Source: Candidatus Altimarinota bacterium
GTDB lineage: Bacteria; Patescibacteriota; Gracilibacteria; BD1-5; UBA2023
Assembly (NCBI GenBank): GCA_014377305.1
Contig: JACMPW010000016.1
Location: forward strand, 1 to 50,780
Direction: 5' to 3'
DNA length: 50,780 nucleotides
The notes below the pieces were generated by a model. That model was not told where the DNA came from. It saw only the letters and a list, made by a program, of their open reading frames with translations, and did not search any database. Shown here piece by piece: positions 30,819 through 42,352 of this stretch. The number at the start of each line of letters is the position of its first letter. The stretch's first letter is position 1. A program made the translations under genes and the position numbers.

Positions 30819-31407
30819 AAATGGAGCCTCTCTCATAGAGATCATGGCTATGATAGCTGTCCTCGGGCTCGCAGTGACTGCTATGTTTTCTACAGTGATT
30901 GGTGGCATTTATTTTGCTCATGACTCTGAGAATAGGATCAAGGCTATCAATCTCGCAAGAGAGGGCATCGAATGAGTGACGAATCTGAGAAATACAAATT
31001 GGCTCAGATTCTCGAGTGATCAGACAAACTGCTGGAAAGTACAATGATATGTGGCAAGTTGTATCGGTGACTCAACATCTACAACAACAAGACTATCCTC
31101 AACAGCATACATACTCGCAAATACCAATGGGGCATGGTATCTCACAGGCACTGTGACAGGATCAGGTCTATGGGTAGATACCAATGGCTACTATATGGCC
31201 AGTGGGGCAACAACACCAATATGCACTATATCCCTCACTACGAACTGTCGATCTCCTTTTACTCGTGAAATACGTATCACCAATGCTACCAATCTCGGAG
31301 CTGGTAGCGGTAGTATCACCGTTACAGCTGTAGTAGACTGGTATGAGAAACGTGCACAAAACGTGACTCTCACAACAACACTCACGAACTGGAAAAGTAA
31401 ATTCTAA
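30787..31407 (+). CDS. Type IV pilin-like protein
   Basis: 206 aa. The N-terminus has a class III signal: KNG, then ASLIEIMAMIAVLGLAVTAM, with cleavage after Gly13 and Glu at mature position +5, followed by the hydrophobic stem helix. The globular part contains four or more Cys (NCWKVQ, ASCIGD, ICTIS, TNCRS), which could form disulfides, and a C-terminal beta-rich part (NLGAGSGSITVTAVVDWYEK). It is the likely substrate of the prepilin peptidase encoded at 27849. It could be a major pilin or a pseudopilin/minor pilin; no pilus motor genes are in the window. Two TGA glycines. It overlaps the upstream gene by 32 nt and is followed by a perfect terminator palindrome. Confidence 0.85.
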
Positions 31408-31423
31408 GTAAACACAATCTAAA

Positions 31424-31471
31424 AAAATAAGAAAATCTCTCTCGAGTACTCGAGAGAGATTTTCTTATTTT
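31424..31471. terminator. Perfect 24-bp palindrome, terminator of the pilin operon
   Basis: Both arms of 24 bp are exactly complementary around CTCGAGT/ACTCGAG, ending in T-rich sequence on both strands. It closes the run that begins at 25351. Confidence 0.85.
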
Positions 31472-31485
31472 GAGATATCCAAAAT

Positions 31486-31514
31486 TTGCATAATCAAATA
31501 GAGTATGATACGAT
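31486..31514 (+). promoter_or_regulatory. Possible promoter of the M23/SLH gene
   Basis: TTGCAT, 17 nt, TACGAT, with ~22 nt to ATG 31537. Confidence 0.35.
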
Positions 31515-31536
31515 AGTGGAAATACAAAAATAAATC

Positions 31537-33105
31537 ATGCAAATCCCGACTATCAAACATATATACGTACAATACGCCGTCATAGGTATATGGCTGGGTA
31601 ATTGTATATTGTGAGGAATAATAGCAATACAACAATCATGGCTCCCCTATATCAGTGCTGGTACAGTAGCCTATTCAGGTATTCATGCTGATCCATTTGA
31701 TGGTATGATGATGCCCATACTCTATATCCCCGACTGGAGTAAGACTGCATATCAAAATAAGACTACCCGGTTCTCTGATATTCCTATTAGTGACTATATT
31801 CCTCTCCCAACATATGATGTGAACTCATTGCTAGATACAACAAATATAAGCAAAAAATCTCTCATCGAACACTATACATATATCACACCATATATGGGAA
31901 GCTATAGGCTCAACTACAAGGAGAATGATGGAAGTCATAATGCTATAGATATCAGATCACCTATTGGTACTCCAGTACTTGCTATAGCTAATGGTGTAGT
32001 TATCCGTACTATTGAGGCAGATGCTACTGGTAATAGATTTGTAGTCGTGAGACACGAGGGTATACCCCTTGCCTGAAGCAAGCAAGATATCTACTCTTGC
32101 TATCTCCATCTCTCAGAGATAACTGTCCAAGAAGGAACCAAGATACGAAAATGAGATATGCTCGGTCGAGTTGGGATGAGTGGTATAGCCACAACTCCCC
32201 ATCTCCACATCCAGATAGATACACAAGACGCCCCTTTTCATCCATATTGGCCATTTACTTCAGCAGATTCTCGTTCTGCGGGACTCGGATTTTTTGACTC
32301 AGTCAATGCCGGAATAGGTCGCGATAACGCTATGAGGTATAGTTTGCATCCGATGAAATTGATACAGATGTTCGCAGGTGGCATCATACCATCACCAGAA
32401 GTTGATACACCTATCAACTCGGTCTCAGAACTACAGAGTGCCCCTCAAATACCGAGAGAACAAGAACTCGTACCAGTGAATGCATCTATCGAGAGTATTA
32501 TTGCAAGTATGAATAATAACTCAAAAAACTCTGCGTGAATACAGGCAATGATAGCAGGCACAGGGAATAAAACATGTGAGAAAAAACGGTTCTCAGATAT
32601 AAGTGCTACGAGTAAAATAGGAAAAACTCTCTATGAACTCATTGATACAAAATGTATGTTTCAATATATTTCTAAATTTGATGGTGGTGCAACGCTCACA
32701 CAGAGAGATGCTATAGTTATGCTGATGCAGTATTATAATATGAGTCCAACTACTGGAACGAGTCATTTTCTCGATATTGCAATAGGTGACCCGTTTCAGG
32801 GTTATGCCATCGCAGCATACCGAAAAGGAGCAATTGATGGTAACTATGCCCTTCCTGGCAAGCTCCTTTCCCGTGAAGACTTCATAGAGCTCCTAGTAAA
32901 AATAGGTAAGTTAGAAAAAAATCCAAGTGGAATAAAGTTATATAGAGATACAAGTCCTATGAACTTCAAGTTCCAGTATATTCAAGACTATGCGTTCAAA
33001 ATACGAGCCAGAGGTGGAAATTTTTATCCACAATCACTTCTCACAAGACAGTGAGCTATAGAACTCATAGGAAATATTTTGGATCAAGATACCAAAAAAA
33101 AATAG
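31537..33105 (+). CDS. M23 peptidase with C-terminal SLH-like repeats
   Basis: 522 aa. An N-terminal membrane anchor or signal (AVIGIWLGNCILGGIIAIQQ) leads to a region with an M23 fold: SHNAIDIRSPIGTPVLAIAN (~133), YLHLSEITVQEG (~190) and PHLHIQID (~222). The zinc-ligand pattern H..D and H-x-H is present, so it may cleave peptidoglycan cross-links. The C-terminal ~170 residues have three SLH-like units starting FSDISATSKIGK, FLDIAIGDPFQGYAIAAYRK and YRDTSPMNFKFQYIQDYAFK, each followed by an LTQRDAI / LSREDFI / LTRQGAI helix. SLH units bind cell-wall polymers. Four TGA glycines, one inside the last SLH unit. Likely a wall-bound hydrolase for growth or surface-layer anchoring. Ends TAG. Confidence 0.88.
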
Positions 33106-33136
33106 TAGATTTTTTTGAGTAAATAGATACTATGAG

Positions 33137-33163
33137 TTGCAAGTGAAAAATACAAAGTATAAA
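33137..33163 (+). promoter_or_regulatory. Possible promoter of the solute-binding protein gene
   Basis: TTGCAA, 15 nt, TATAAA, ~50 nt before ATG 33216. Confidence 0.35.
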
Positions 33164-33215
33164 AATATCGATACATATACTTCTACTTCTACTTTACTTA
33201 CTTATTATTTTTTCC

Positions 33216-34604
33216 ATGTCTCAAAAGAAAATTATTTTTTTTATAATCGTTGGCTGTATTTTGGTAAGTTTGATAACTGCAGTGGCATATGTCTCGAGGC
33301 AGAAAACAACAACAAATACAGTACCAAAATCTCTAAAAATATGGATCACAGATGGTACTAGTGATGCATATAAACCACTAATTGAAGGATTCAAAAAATA
33401 TGCTCCAGAGTATAATAAAACTGATATTATAGTAGAAAAGCAAACAAATGATGCCGATAGATATCGTACACTTATACTCTCAACACTGACTGAGTGAAGT
33501 GGTCCAGATATATTTATGCTCCATAGTGGCGAGGATGCTATCCTCGAGACAAAAATCGAACCAATACCAAGTAATATACTTGATTTTTCTGATTTCGATA
33601 AACGGTATGATGATATTTTTCAGGGACTTGTATCTTCAACTGGATCATGAAAAAACAAAATAAGTACTCTCAAATGAGTCCCTCTTTCATATGAGACTCT
33701 CTGAGTATTTTATAATAAATCGCTCATTCGCGAAATCCCAAAAACATGGAATGAACTCGAGTCCCTCTATAGAGACTCATCCTCAGGAAAATATCCGAGC
33801 AATCTCGGACTCGGACCCACATACACTCCGAATATGGGAGATATATTGCCGCTCTGGCTCATCGATGCTGGTGCAACGAGCTATAGTGATCTCTCTACTG
33901 GAAAAAACGGGCTCTCTGCATACCTCAGTTATGGAGATATCAAGATACCCTCTTCACAATCTGAACCTGCGGATGTCAGTATAGTAGATACTCTCAGGTG
34001 AGAACAACCAAATATGATCTCTACAAAAAATAATACTATCGATATGTTTATCAGGTGAAATATTGCCATGATTATAGGATATCCGAGTTTGATACTCGAC
34101 CTGGAGAAAGCAAACAAACGTGCCGGATCTGCAAGTGCTAGTAGTGTTATTCTCACAGGGCGTATTCCAAAAACAATATCACAATCAGTCATAAATATTG
34201 GAAAATATACTTACTTTGGCGTATCAAAACTCAGTGAAAAATGACAACTGAGTGCAAAATTCCTCCAGTATCTGATGACTCCAGAGGCACAGAGACTCTA
34301 TATGAGTGCATATCCATATCTGATTCCTGCACAGAGCGAGTTTTATGCAAGTATCGAAAATATCTCCCTATCAGATACTCTCACAAGAGCAAAAATATGA
34401 CCATTTATACCAAATATCGGAGACCAATTATCTCTATTCCAATATGGACTCAAATCTCGATTTGACCGATATCTATCGGAAGGTATAGATACGACTAGTA
34501 CGCCAGATATAGAATCAATCACGAGCAAGATATCGAAAGATATAGATTGTGAAATCAAGATATCTATCTGATGAGAGCAGGCTGGAGATTGTCGGGATCA
34601 ATAA
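33216..34604 (+). CDS. Extracellular solute-binding protein (family 1-like)
   Basis: 462 aa. N-terminal helix IIFFIIVGCILVSLITAVAY acts as signal or anchor; IVGC could be a lipobox, but the hydrophobic stretch continues past the Cys, so an uncleaved anchor is more likely. The mature part follows family-1 binding proteins for sugars: SLKIWITDGTSDAYKPLIEG, SGPDIFMLHSGED, VPLSYETLGVFYNK, PKTWNELESLY, IAMIIGYPSLILDLEKA and AKFLQYLMTPEAQRLYMSAY. About ten TGA glycines, for example in LGVFYNK. No permease or ATPase gene of an importer is adjacent, so its partner is elsewhere or it has another role at the surface. The two last TGAs precede a short Cys-containing tail. Confidence 0.85.
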
Positions 34605-34681
34605 AACATCTCTAAAAATACAATGAAAAGTTGCATTTTTTACTTTTTTATGGTAATGTATAGATATATAAATTCTATCTC

Positions 34682-37600
34682 ATGCGAAAAAACTCTCTCA
34701 TAATACTACTCCTCACCGGTGTTGTTCTCTTATTTGGACTCATGGTAACAGATACATTCGCGAGTTGTGGTGGATCATGGTTTTCAAATAGTTGCCCTGT
34801 ATCACCCTATTGTGCAGATGGAAAATGTAGCGTAGAAAATGGAAGACAAGCAGTAGAAATAGCTGTAAATGGCCAAATAACAAATAAGTGAATCACTGAG
34901 TATGCCCAGTCCATTGTGACGTATCTCATGGGATTTATTTCGTTGGTCGCAGTGATATATATCATATATGCTGGATTCCAGCTCATGATCTGAGCTGGGG
35001 ATGAGGAAAAAATGAAAAAAACTCGGCAAATCATACTCTATGTCATACTCGGTATTCTCATCATGTGGCTTGCCTATCCGATCGTGAGATGGACTATCAA
35101 TCTTATCAATCCAAATATTCGGGCTGCCTTCGACTGGACTATAGTACCATGAGCTCAGGCATATACAGAGAGTGACGCCGATACCTATGCCGAGTACAAA
35201 AACAAGATCAAGGAATGAATCAATCAGATGGAAAGTGAACTCCTTCTCAATAGATCAGTCCAAATCAGTACTATACAAAATGTCAAAGCACTCGTCCAGT
35301 GAGGTTTCGATAGACTCCCAGATTATGGGGATGTTGCGAGTATAAATCGAGAGGCCAAACAAGTTGTAGATACGTATCTCAATCTCGCTATCAAAAATCC
35401 AGATAATTCTAATCACGTTGGAAATGCGATCTCTCGAGTAGCCAATTTTGTGGATAAAGTCAATATCTCTCGTATCACCGGAGATATCAGTGCTGGTCCA
35501 GTAGAAGGAAATGCTCCCCTCTCAGTATCATTTCGAGCGGATGGTATCCGTGATCCGTCATGAACTACTCCATCAGATAATAACTATGTATGGTGGACTC
35601 GTGAGAATGGGGGGATACGTCGTGAGCTCAGTCGTGGACCGAGTCTTTCATATACTTTCACCAAAGAAGGTACATATACTATATTTCTCGATGTGATATC
35701 AGGGAGTCGCAATAGTAAAGGTAAAACTGATGTTCTCCCTCTTTCTATATCCAAGCAAATTCTCGTAAAACCAAAACTCGGTGAGATCATCCTCCTTATC
35801 AATGGGGTAAATGTGAGTAATATGACAAGTCTAAAGCTCTCACCCACTGTCGGTAAAATGGGAGTGATTCTAGATGCCTCGGCATCTCGAGCTATCGGAA
35901 ATGGTACAATTGCTGAAACAAAGTGGGAATTTGGTAATGGGAATGACTCCACTAATCGTGGTGGACCTATCGTAGAGAGACAACTCTATACGAATCAATG
36001 AGGCTATGTGCTCAAGCTCACGATGAAAACAAACGACGGACAATCGATATCAAAAGAAATCCAACTCCTCGTACGTGATCCTGCCGCTATCATCAAACTT
36101 GATTCTGATACTGGAAAAATTGGAGAAGATATCTCTATGTCAGCTACCTCATACTTCGCAGATACGAGAAATGTAGAATACTCATGGCAGATACAAGATG
36201 AAAATGGTAAAAAGATAGTAAAGGTTGGGGAAGGTATCAATTTTAAACATAAGTTTGAAACAGTTGGATCCTATATTGTTTCACTCACTGCAAAAAGTCC
36301 AAATGGTACTATTGATAGAGATTCTAGAGTTATAACTATAGAGTCTCGTGATCCAGTTGTTACGATCGATACACCTCGACCTATAAGCCCAGAAAAACCC
36401 AATGTTATAGTATTTGATGCATCAAAGAGCTATGATCCAGATACAAGTTCTCGGAAAAATCTGAGCTATACATGGAGAATAGACTGAGAAAAAGTATCTC
36501 TGAGTAATATTGAAAATGATGGGGCAAAATGAAATTATACATTCGATAACAAGTGAGCTCACACTATATCAGTCACTGTAGCAAATACCTACGGCAAGAT
36601 AGCAACTGTAGAAAAAGAATTTGAAGTAACATCGACTCTCGCAGTCAATATGATCATAACACCTAAAGTGGTCCAACGAGGTTCAACTGTCACTATTATA
36701 GGACAGTCATCAAATGCCGAATTTTTTGAGTGGAATATGGGAGATGGAACTCCTCTCATAAATGGAACTACTCGATCGGTACAACACGTATACAAGCAAT
36801 CGGGTGTCTATAGTATTGTACTGAATGTGAATCGAAACTGAGGTGCCGAGACGAATACTATAACACGCAAGGTCTACGTATCTGATACCGATAGTCCATT
36901 TGCAATCATCGATGCCACAAACTCATCCAATAGTATCATCGAAGAAAAATGAGTCTGTAATGGTCTCGATGCTCTAGTGATCAATAGGGCAGATACTACT
37001 ACGTTCAATAGTAGTAATTCGATGAATGTGGATGGCTCAACAAATGGTCTCACCTATACTTGGAAATATTTTGGTAAAGCCCGGACAACACCTCAAATCT
37101 CTGAGAAGTTCAATGAACTCGGATGTTTTCCTATAGAGCTCACTGTCAGATCGAATAAAAATGGAGCAAGTCACACTACTACTCAATATATCAAACTTGC
37201 CAATCATCCACCAGAACTCACGAGTCTCACGAGTAGTATAGATTCAGCCAAAAAAGATAGCCAAAAAATCCTTGTGAAGGTACAAGCCAATGGGGCAACA
37301 GATATTGATGGAGTTATTACATCATATATCTGGTACTATACTACTGAGTCTGATCCGGAACCACAAAATGTACAGATCACACAGAAAAATGGTATCACTT
37401 TCGTACTTCCAAATATCACTGAAAAATATTTTTTTGGTGTAATTCTCGAAGATAACGATGGAGCCAAGATGAATACTATGGAATCAGGACAAAGTCCGAC
37501 TCCGCTCATCGTGGACAACTCCAATGGGAATATCAATCTCCCGCTCATCAATCTCTCAGTATCAAAATCGACTACTAATGTTGGCGAAAAAGTACTCTTC

Positions 37601-39880
37601 TCAGCTGATGTAAAAACGATCATACCAGGAGTCAATATAGCGAACAAATCTGAATATGCATGGGACTGGGATGGAGACGGTCGTATCGATGAGAAAAGTA
37701 ATACATCGAGTATGGAACATATCTATACGAGATCTGGTGACTATAATATGAAAATCAGAGTGACTAATAATGGGGTATCAAATAGTAAATATCAGACAAT
37801 CCACGTCAAAAATAAACTCAAGGCAGCAGTATATGGATATAGACTACCGGATAATAAAATTTTTCTGATGAATGCATCAGAAGGATCATATGAAGCAGCT
37901 CATTGGGAAATAGGATCGATAGTATCAGAGTCCCCTACATCCATAGTGATCGAGGATACTGTGGGTCTCACAACAGGGAAACTCACTATCTCGAGCAATA
38001 CAAATGACACGTCTACAGTAGATATAGATCTCACACAACTCGAAACACTCTCAGGAACAGGACTCATCTATCAGTCATATCCACATGCTACCAATGATAC
38101 CATCACAGTAAAAAATCCAGGTGATAGAGTACTACTGTCTATGTATGGTAATACAGCAACGAACTATGCTATAGATATAGATGCGATGATAGATGCGAGT
38201 CTAGATGGCATACCAGATAACGATGTAGATAACAAGCTCGATACCTCATACAATGATGGTTCTATATATTCATTGAGTGAGCTATCAGGTACAAACAAGC
38301 GTGAGCATAAGATAGTATTGTCTCTCATATCGAGTGGGTCTGTAGTCAGTACTCGTATGATTACTATCATACTCGATTATATTGCGAGTACGAGCGAATC
38401 TGATATCTCACTCACGGGTAGTACTGCATGACTGAGTGACTGAGATAGAGCAAAACTCGAGGAACTCTCAAAATTGATTCGAGAACTCACAGATAGTGAT
38501 CGAATCATCCTGATGCAAAGATACAATACCCTCGTAGAAAATTGGAATAATACATTTGATAAAGCAAAATCACTCATAGATATCCAGGAAGGTATCGAGA
38601 GTGGAGCTATGAATAATGAGCAAAAAACGAAGCTCTCAAAAGTAGTAGATGACCTATTGGTAGGTGATTCTCAAGTTACTGATGAGGTAGGGATAGCAGT
38701 ACGTCTCATCAGGGATCTCATCCCTGCAGAGAGTCCGAACCATGACATACTCATAGCCAAACTCGCAGATATAGAGTCTCATCCAACCCTCCTCACCGAG
38801 AATAAAAAACTCGGTAAAGAGATGCTCGTACTCATCGAGACTGACTCATCTATCCCTGATAAGTACAAGGTCCATATCAAAAACCAACTCTCTATCATCG
38901 TAAATGGTGGGTCTGCGAGTGTTTCTACAGAAACGAGTGGCTCAGGTACAACGATAGATACTGTCTCAACATGAGGTGGAATACTGGGGTTTATTAGTGG
39001 ATTTATCAAAATATTCTTTATCATAGTAGGTATAATTCTGTTTATCGGAGTTATAGGATTTATGTTCTATAGACTCTCTCGCAAAGATGATAATATCTGA
39101 TTTCAGGACTTCTTGATTGACTCAGTATTCCATAGTCGCAAGGCGACTCCTATAACTGTTGACACTACCAATACAAATGTAGTTATCAATGGAGCACCTC
39201 CTCTACCAAAAGAAGATCCACTCGTGAACTATATAGCACCAATATCGACCCCTGGATCATCCATCAAATCAGCTCCTGTAGATCCACTAGGGACAGTAAA
39301 TCCTATAGTATTGGAACCCATAATAGCGGTCTCCCAACCTATAGAAATATCTCAGACAACAAATGATAGTGTGCCTGACTGGCTCAAGGCAACATCGAAC
39401 ATAGAAAAAGAAAAACCAAAAATAGAATCTACTCCAATCGCACATCCTATTGACTCTATGTCTCCACTTTTTGAGGTAAATATAGCAGAACCGGTAGCGA
39501 TAGATCCAACCCCAACAACAGTCCTCTCAGATGATGGTATCCCTGATTGGATCAAAAATAGTCCCACTACAGAAACAACTCAAATTCTCGATCCCCTAGT
39601 ATCTCCTTCGGATACTGAGATATCATCTCAGAGCAAATCTGAAGTATCACCAACATCAGAACGTCTCCCTGACTGGCTCATGAACTCAATCCAATCAGAT
39701 ACAATTCCTGAGATAGATATAGTCGATACTTTTCCAGAGACTCCGATGATGACTGAAACAGCAGAAACCAATATTGCAGTAGTCAAAAAAAGTCAAAAAA
39801 AGTCAAAAAAAACACAAACTATTCAGTCTGAAGGCACAACAACTACTGACGCGAGTGATATACCAAATTGGCTCAAATAG
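34682..39880 (+). CDS. Giant VirB2-like / PKD-repeat membrane protein with PDWL-motif tail
   Basis: 1732 aa, with about sixteen TGA glycines. Layout: signal peptide 1-27 (possibly lipidated Cys after TFAS); a Cys-rich stretch; two transmembrane helices at ~73-103 and ~113-142 in the arrangement of TrbC/VirB2-type pilins (YAQSIVTYLMGFISLVAVIY, then GAGDEEKMKKTRQIILYVIL); a helical spacer; then a long chain of PKD/Ig-like domains (VILDASASRA ~396, VFDASKSYDPDT ~577, FFEWNMGDGTP ~680, YAWDWDGDGRID ~995); a helical region ~1260-1420; a last transmembrane helix ~1433-1458; and a cytoplasmic tail with four copies of a (V/I/L)P(D/N)W(L/I) motif at prolines 1565, 1621, 1663 and 1728, the last ending the protein. 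It may be a surface stalk or secretion-linked protein with internal docking sites. The function is unknown. Confidence 0.85.
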
Positions 39881-39883
39881 AGC

Positions 39884-39915
39884 AAAAAGGATAGTACACA
39901 TACTATCCTTTTTTT
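39884..39915 (+). terminator. Terminator after the giant PKD protein gene
   Basis: 13-bp arms AAAAAGGATAGTA / TACTATCCTTTTT with a 4-nt loop and a following T-run. Confidence 0.85.
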
Positions 39916-39930
39916 GAAAACCGTTTATTT

Positions 39931-39959
39931 TTGACGATATAGCTATATTTTGCTATACT
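39931..39959 (+). promoter_or_regulatory. Promoter of the second PKD membrane protein gene
   Basis: TTGACG, 17 nt, TATACT, ~19 nt leader before ATG 39985. Confidence 0.55.
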
Positions 39960-39984
39960 GATACTATATCATATTTACTCTTCT

Positions 39985-42294
39985 ATGGATACGCAAGCAG
40001 CAGACACGAGCACTCTACCACCTGAAAACAGACCTCCTCCATCACTCCTGGATCAGATTATCAAAAAATCACATGAATCATCTCATGGAGATAGAGATAT
40101 GGCAGTCCAGATGAGCGGGGCCATACCTCCAGTTATCATATCCAAAAAGTCTCGAGACCCTATGACAGCAGGAACAGTACTCAAGCTTATTGGATCACTC
40201 CTTCTTGTAGCTGTGATATTTTTTGGGAGTTTTCTTGCATACGTTGTATTCAACCCTGATCAGGCTGCTTTTTTTGTGAATATATTCGGTATAGATCCAA
40301 ATGATATACAGAATCTATTAAAGTGATTAATAAATGGAAGCTTTGGTATTACAGTACTTATTTTCTCTATTGTATGGATAGGGAGTCTATTTCGAGCTAT
40401 TTGGACGCCTCGGGATCAAAAAAGAAGGCGACTTATCACTTGGCTGACTGCTGGTATCGTAGGAATTTTTCTTTTTAGCATACTCGCACTTTGGGCATTT
40501 TTATTCAAAACAATAAATGCGACTAACTATACCAATCTTGGTGGTGATGTAAGTGTCTACGATAATGATCTCTATACCCATGCGGAGTCCCTTCCCTTTG
40601 CTCGTGTTGACTCTACTACGAGTCTGGTGGGTCCGATCAGTCTCAGATATGATATCTCGACCAATGCTCGTACTATAGCAAAGAAGAATCTGATAACTAT
40701 AACTAGTTATGAGATCAACTTTGACGGAGCAAAATGTGCCAATGACAAATCAGTCATGAACGGATCAGATCCAACTACAGAACAAGGACTAATATGTATT
40801 TTTGATCAGGTACGTACCTACGATATCAGAGGATCATATACCGGTAAAAATAAACTCGGTGAGACTGTACAGATAGAAATACCTCTCTCAACTGTAGAGA
40901 TAAAATGACTCATCGAAATCAACACGAGCACAAACAAAGATGGTAAAAAAATAATGACAATCAGTGCTGCAAAAGTAAAAAATCTCTGAAATCCAAGATG
41001 GAAATATGCAACTAGTGGAAGTAGTGAGGAAGCAAAATCATCAATCACTGAAACCATATCAGCAACACCACTTCTCGTGTGTCTGAAGTTATTTTGAACT
41101 GCTTGTGATAGATATTTTATTATTAGTGACATTGATACTCGTAGTACAGAGTGATCTATCCTATTCCAACAAGACTCTATCAATCCCCTATCGGTGACCA
41201 TGTCTCTGACAGGCGTGACTCTCCCAGCTAATGAGATTGTCAGCATAGACTGGATATCGAGTGATGGTACTCGCCTATGCCAATGAGTAGCTGAAAATTG
41301 TAGCTATTTGTTCCCAAATTATGGATCCAAAACCATAACAGCAACCGTACGTCTTGCAAATAAAACAACCTACCCTATAGAATGATCTATTGTCATCAAT
41401 GAACCTCTCATCATAGCCAGACATGCTCAGATACAAGACCAGGATGGGAAGATACTCAATAGTACTGATACCTACGATCCAACTATAAATGGCTATGTGA
41501 TACGTGATCTCATTGCACCTACTCGTATCACACTTGATGCTCAAGGTGTCGTGAGTGAGAACCTCGGATATAGAGTGACAAATATAGTCTGGAAAATATC
41601 AAATGGTGCGACTACTACAGAACTCGTAGGTGATAAAGTGACATATGAGGTGACCCGAACGGAACGATACACAATAGAGGTCATATATACTCTCGAGAAA
41701 AATATCGTAACCAATACTCAAGATACACGTACGGCTCGCGATCTCATCGTACTCGATCTCGAACGCAAGTCACTCGAACCAATACTCAAGATACAACAGT
41801 CGAGTGACTATACTCCATCAAAGGTGACATTCGATGCATCGAGTTCTCGTAGTAAAAATGGAACGATACAAAAATTTATTTTTGACTTTGGAGAAGATAA
41901 ACCAAAAACAGAATGAGATGCTGTACAGGTATATGAATACCGCACTCCTGGACAGAAAAAAATATCTCTCACCATCATCGACAATAATAATGAACAAGTT
42001 ACCATAAGTAAGTATATAGTTCTCAAAGATACTCCGAAAAATATAGCATTCACAACGAGTATGTCACCTGGAGTCATAGCTATGCCTATAACATTCACAG
42101 CAGAGGGAGCCACAGGGCAGATCGAAGAATATATATGGAACTTCTGAGATAATACTCCAATTAGCAAATGATATGAGATAGATCATACATTTGTTCGAAC
42201 TGGCAAATATAGTATCAGCCTCACTGTCAGATATACTGACGGTACTGAGAAGACAACAACACAATCATTACAAGTAGACCAATCGCTTGAATAA
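39985..42294 (+). CDS. Membrane protein with PKD-type external domains
   Basis: 769 aa with ten TGA glycines. A Pro-rich cytoplasmic N-terminus (~1-62, LPPENRPPPSLLDQIIKK) precedes three transmembrane helices at about 66-90, 116-136 and 150-172. The external part has PKD/Ig-like domains, the last two clear: VTFDASSSRSKNGTIQKFIF with FDFGEDKPKTEGD, and ITFTAEGATGQIEEYIWNFG with DHTFVRTGKYSISLTV. It follows the 1732-aa PKD protein but has its own promoter and terminator. The shared PKD domains suggest the two act in the same surface structure. A domain-level function cannot be given. Confidence 0.78.
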
Positions 42295-42315
42295 TCTCAA
42301 TTCCACATAGACATC

Positions 42316-42352
42316 AAAAAATATCTCTCAAATAATTTGAGAGATATTTTTT
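42316..42352. terminator. Bidirectional terminator between PKD protein and pyrH
   Basis: 17-bp arms AAAAAATATCTCTCAAA / TTTGAGAGATATTTTTT with a 3-nt loop, between convergent genes. Confidence 0.85.
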
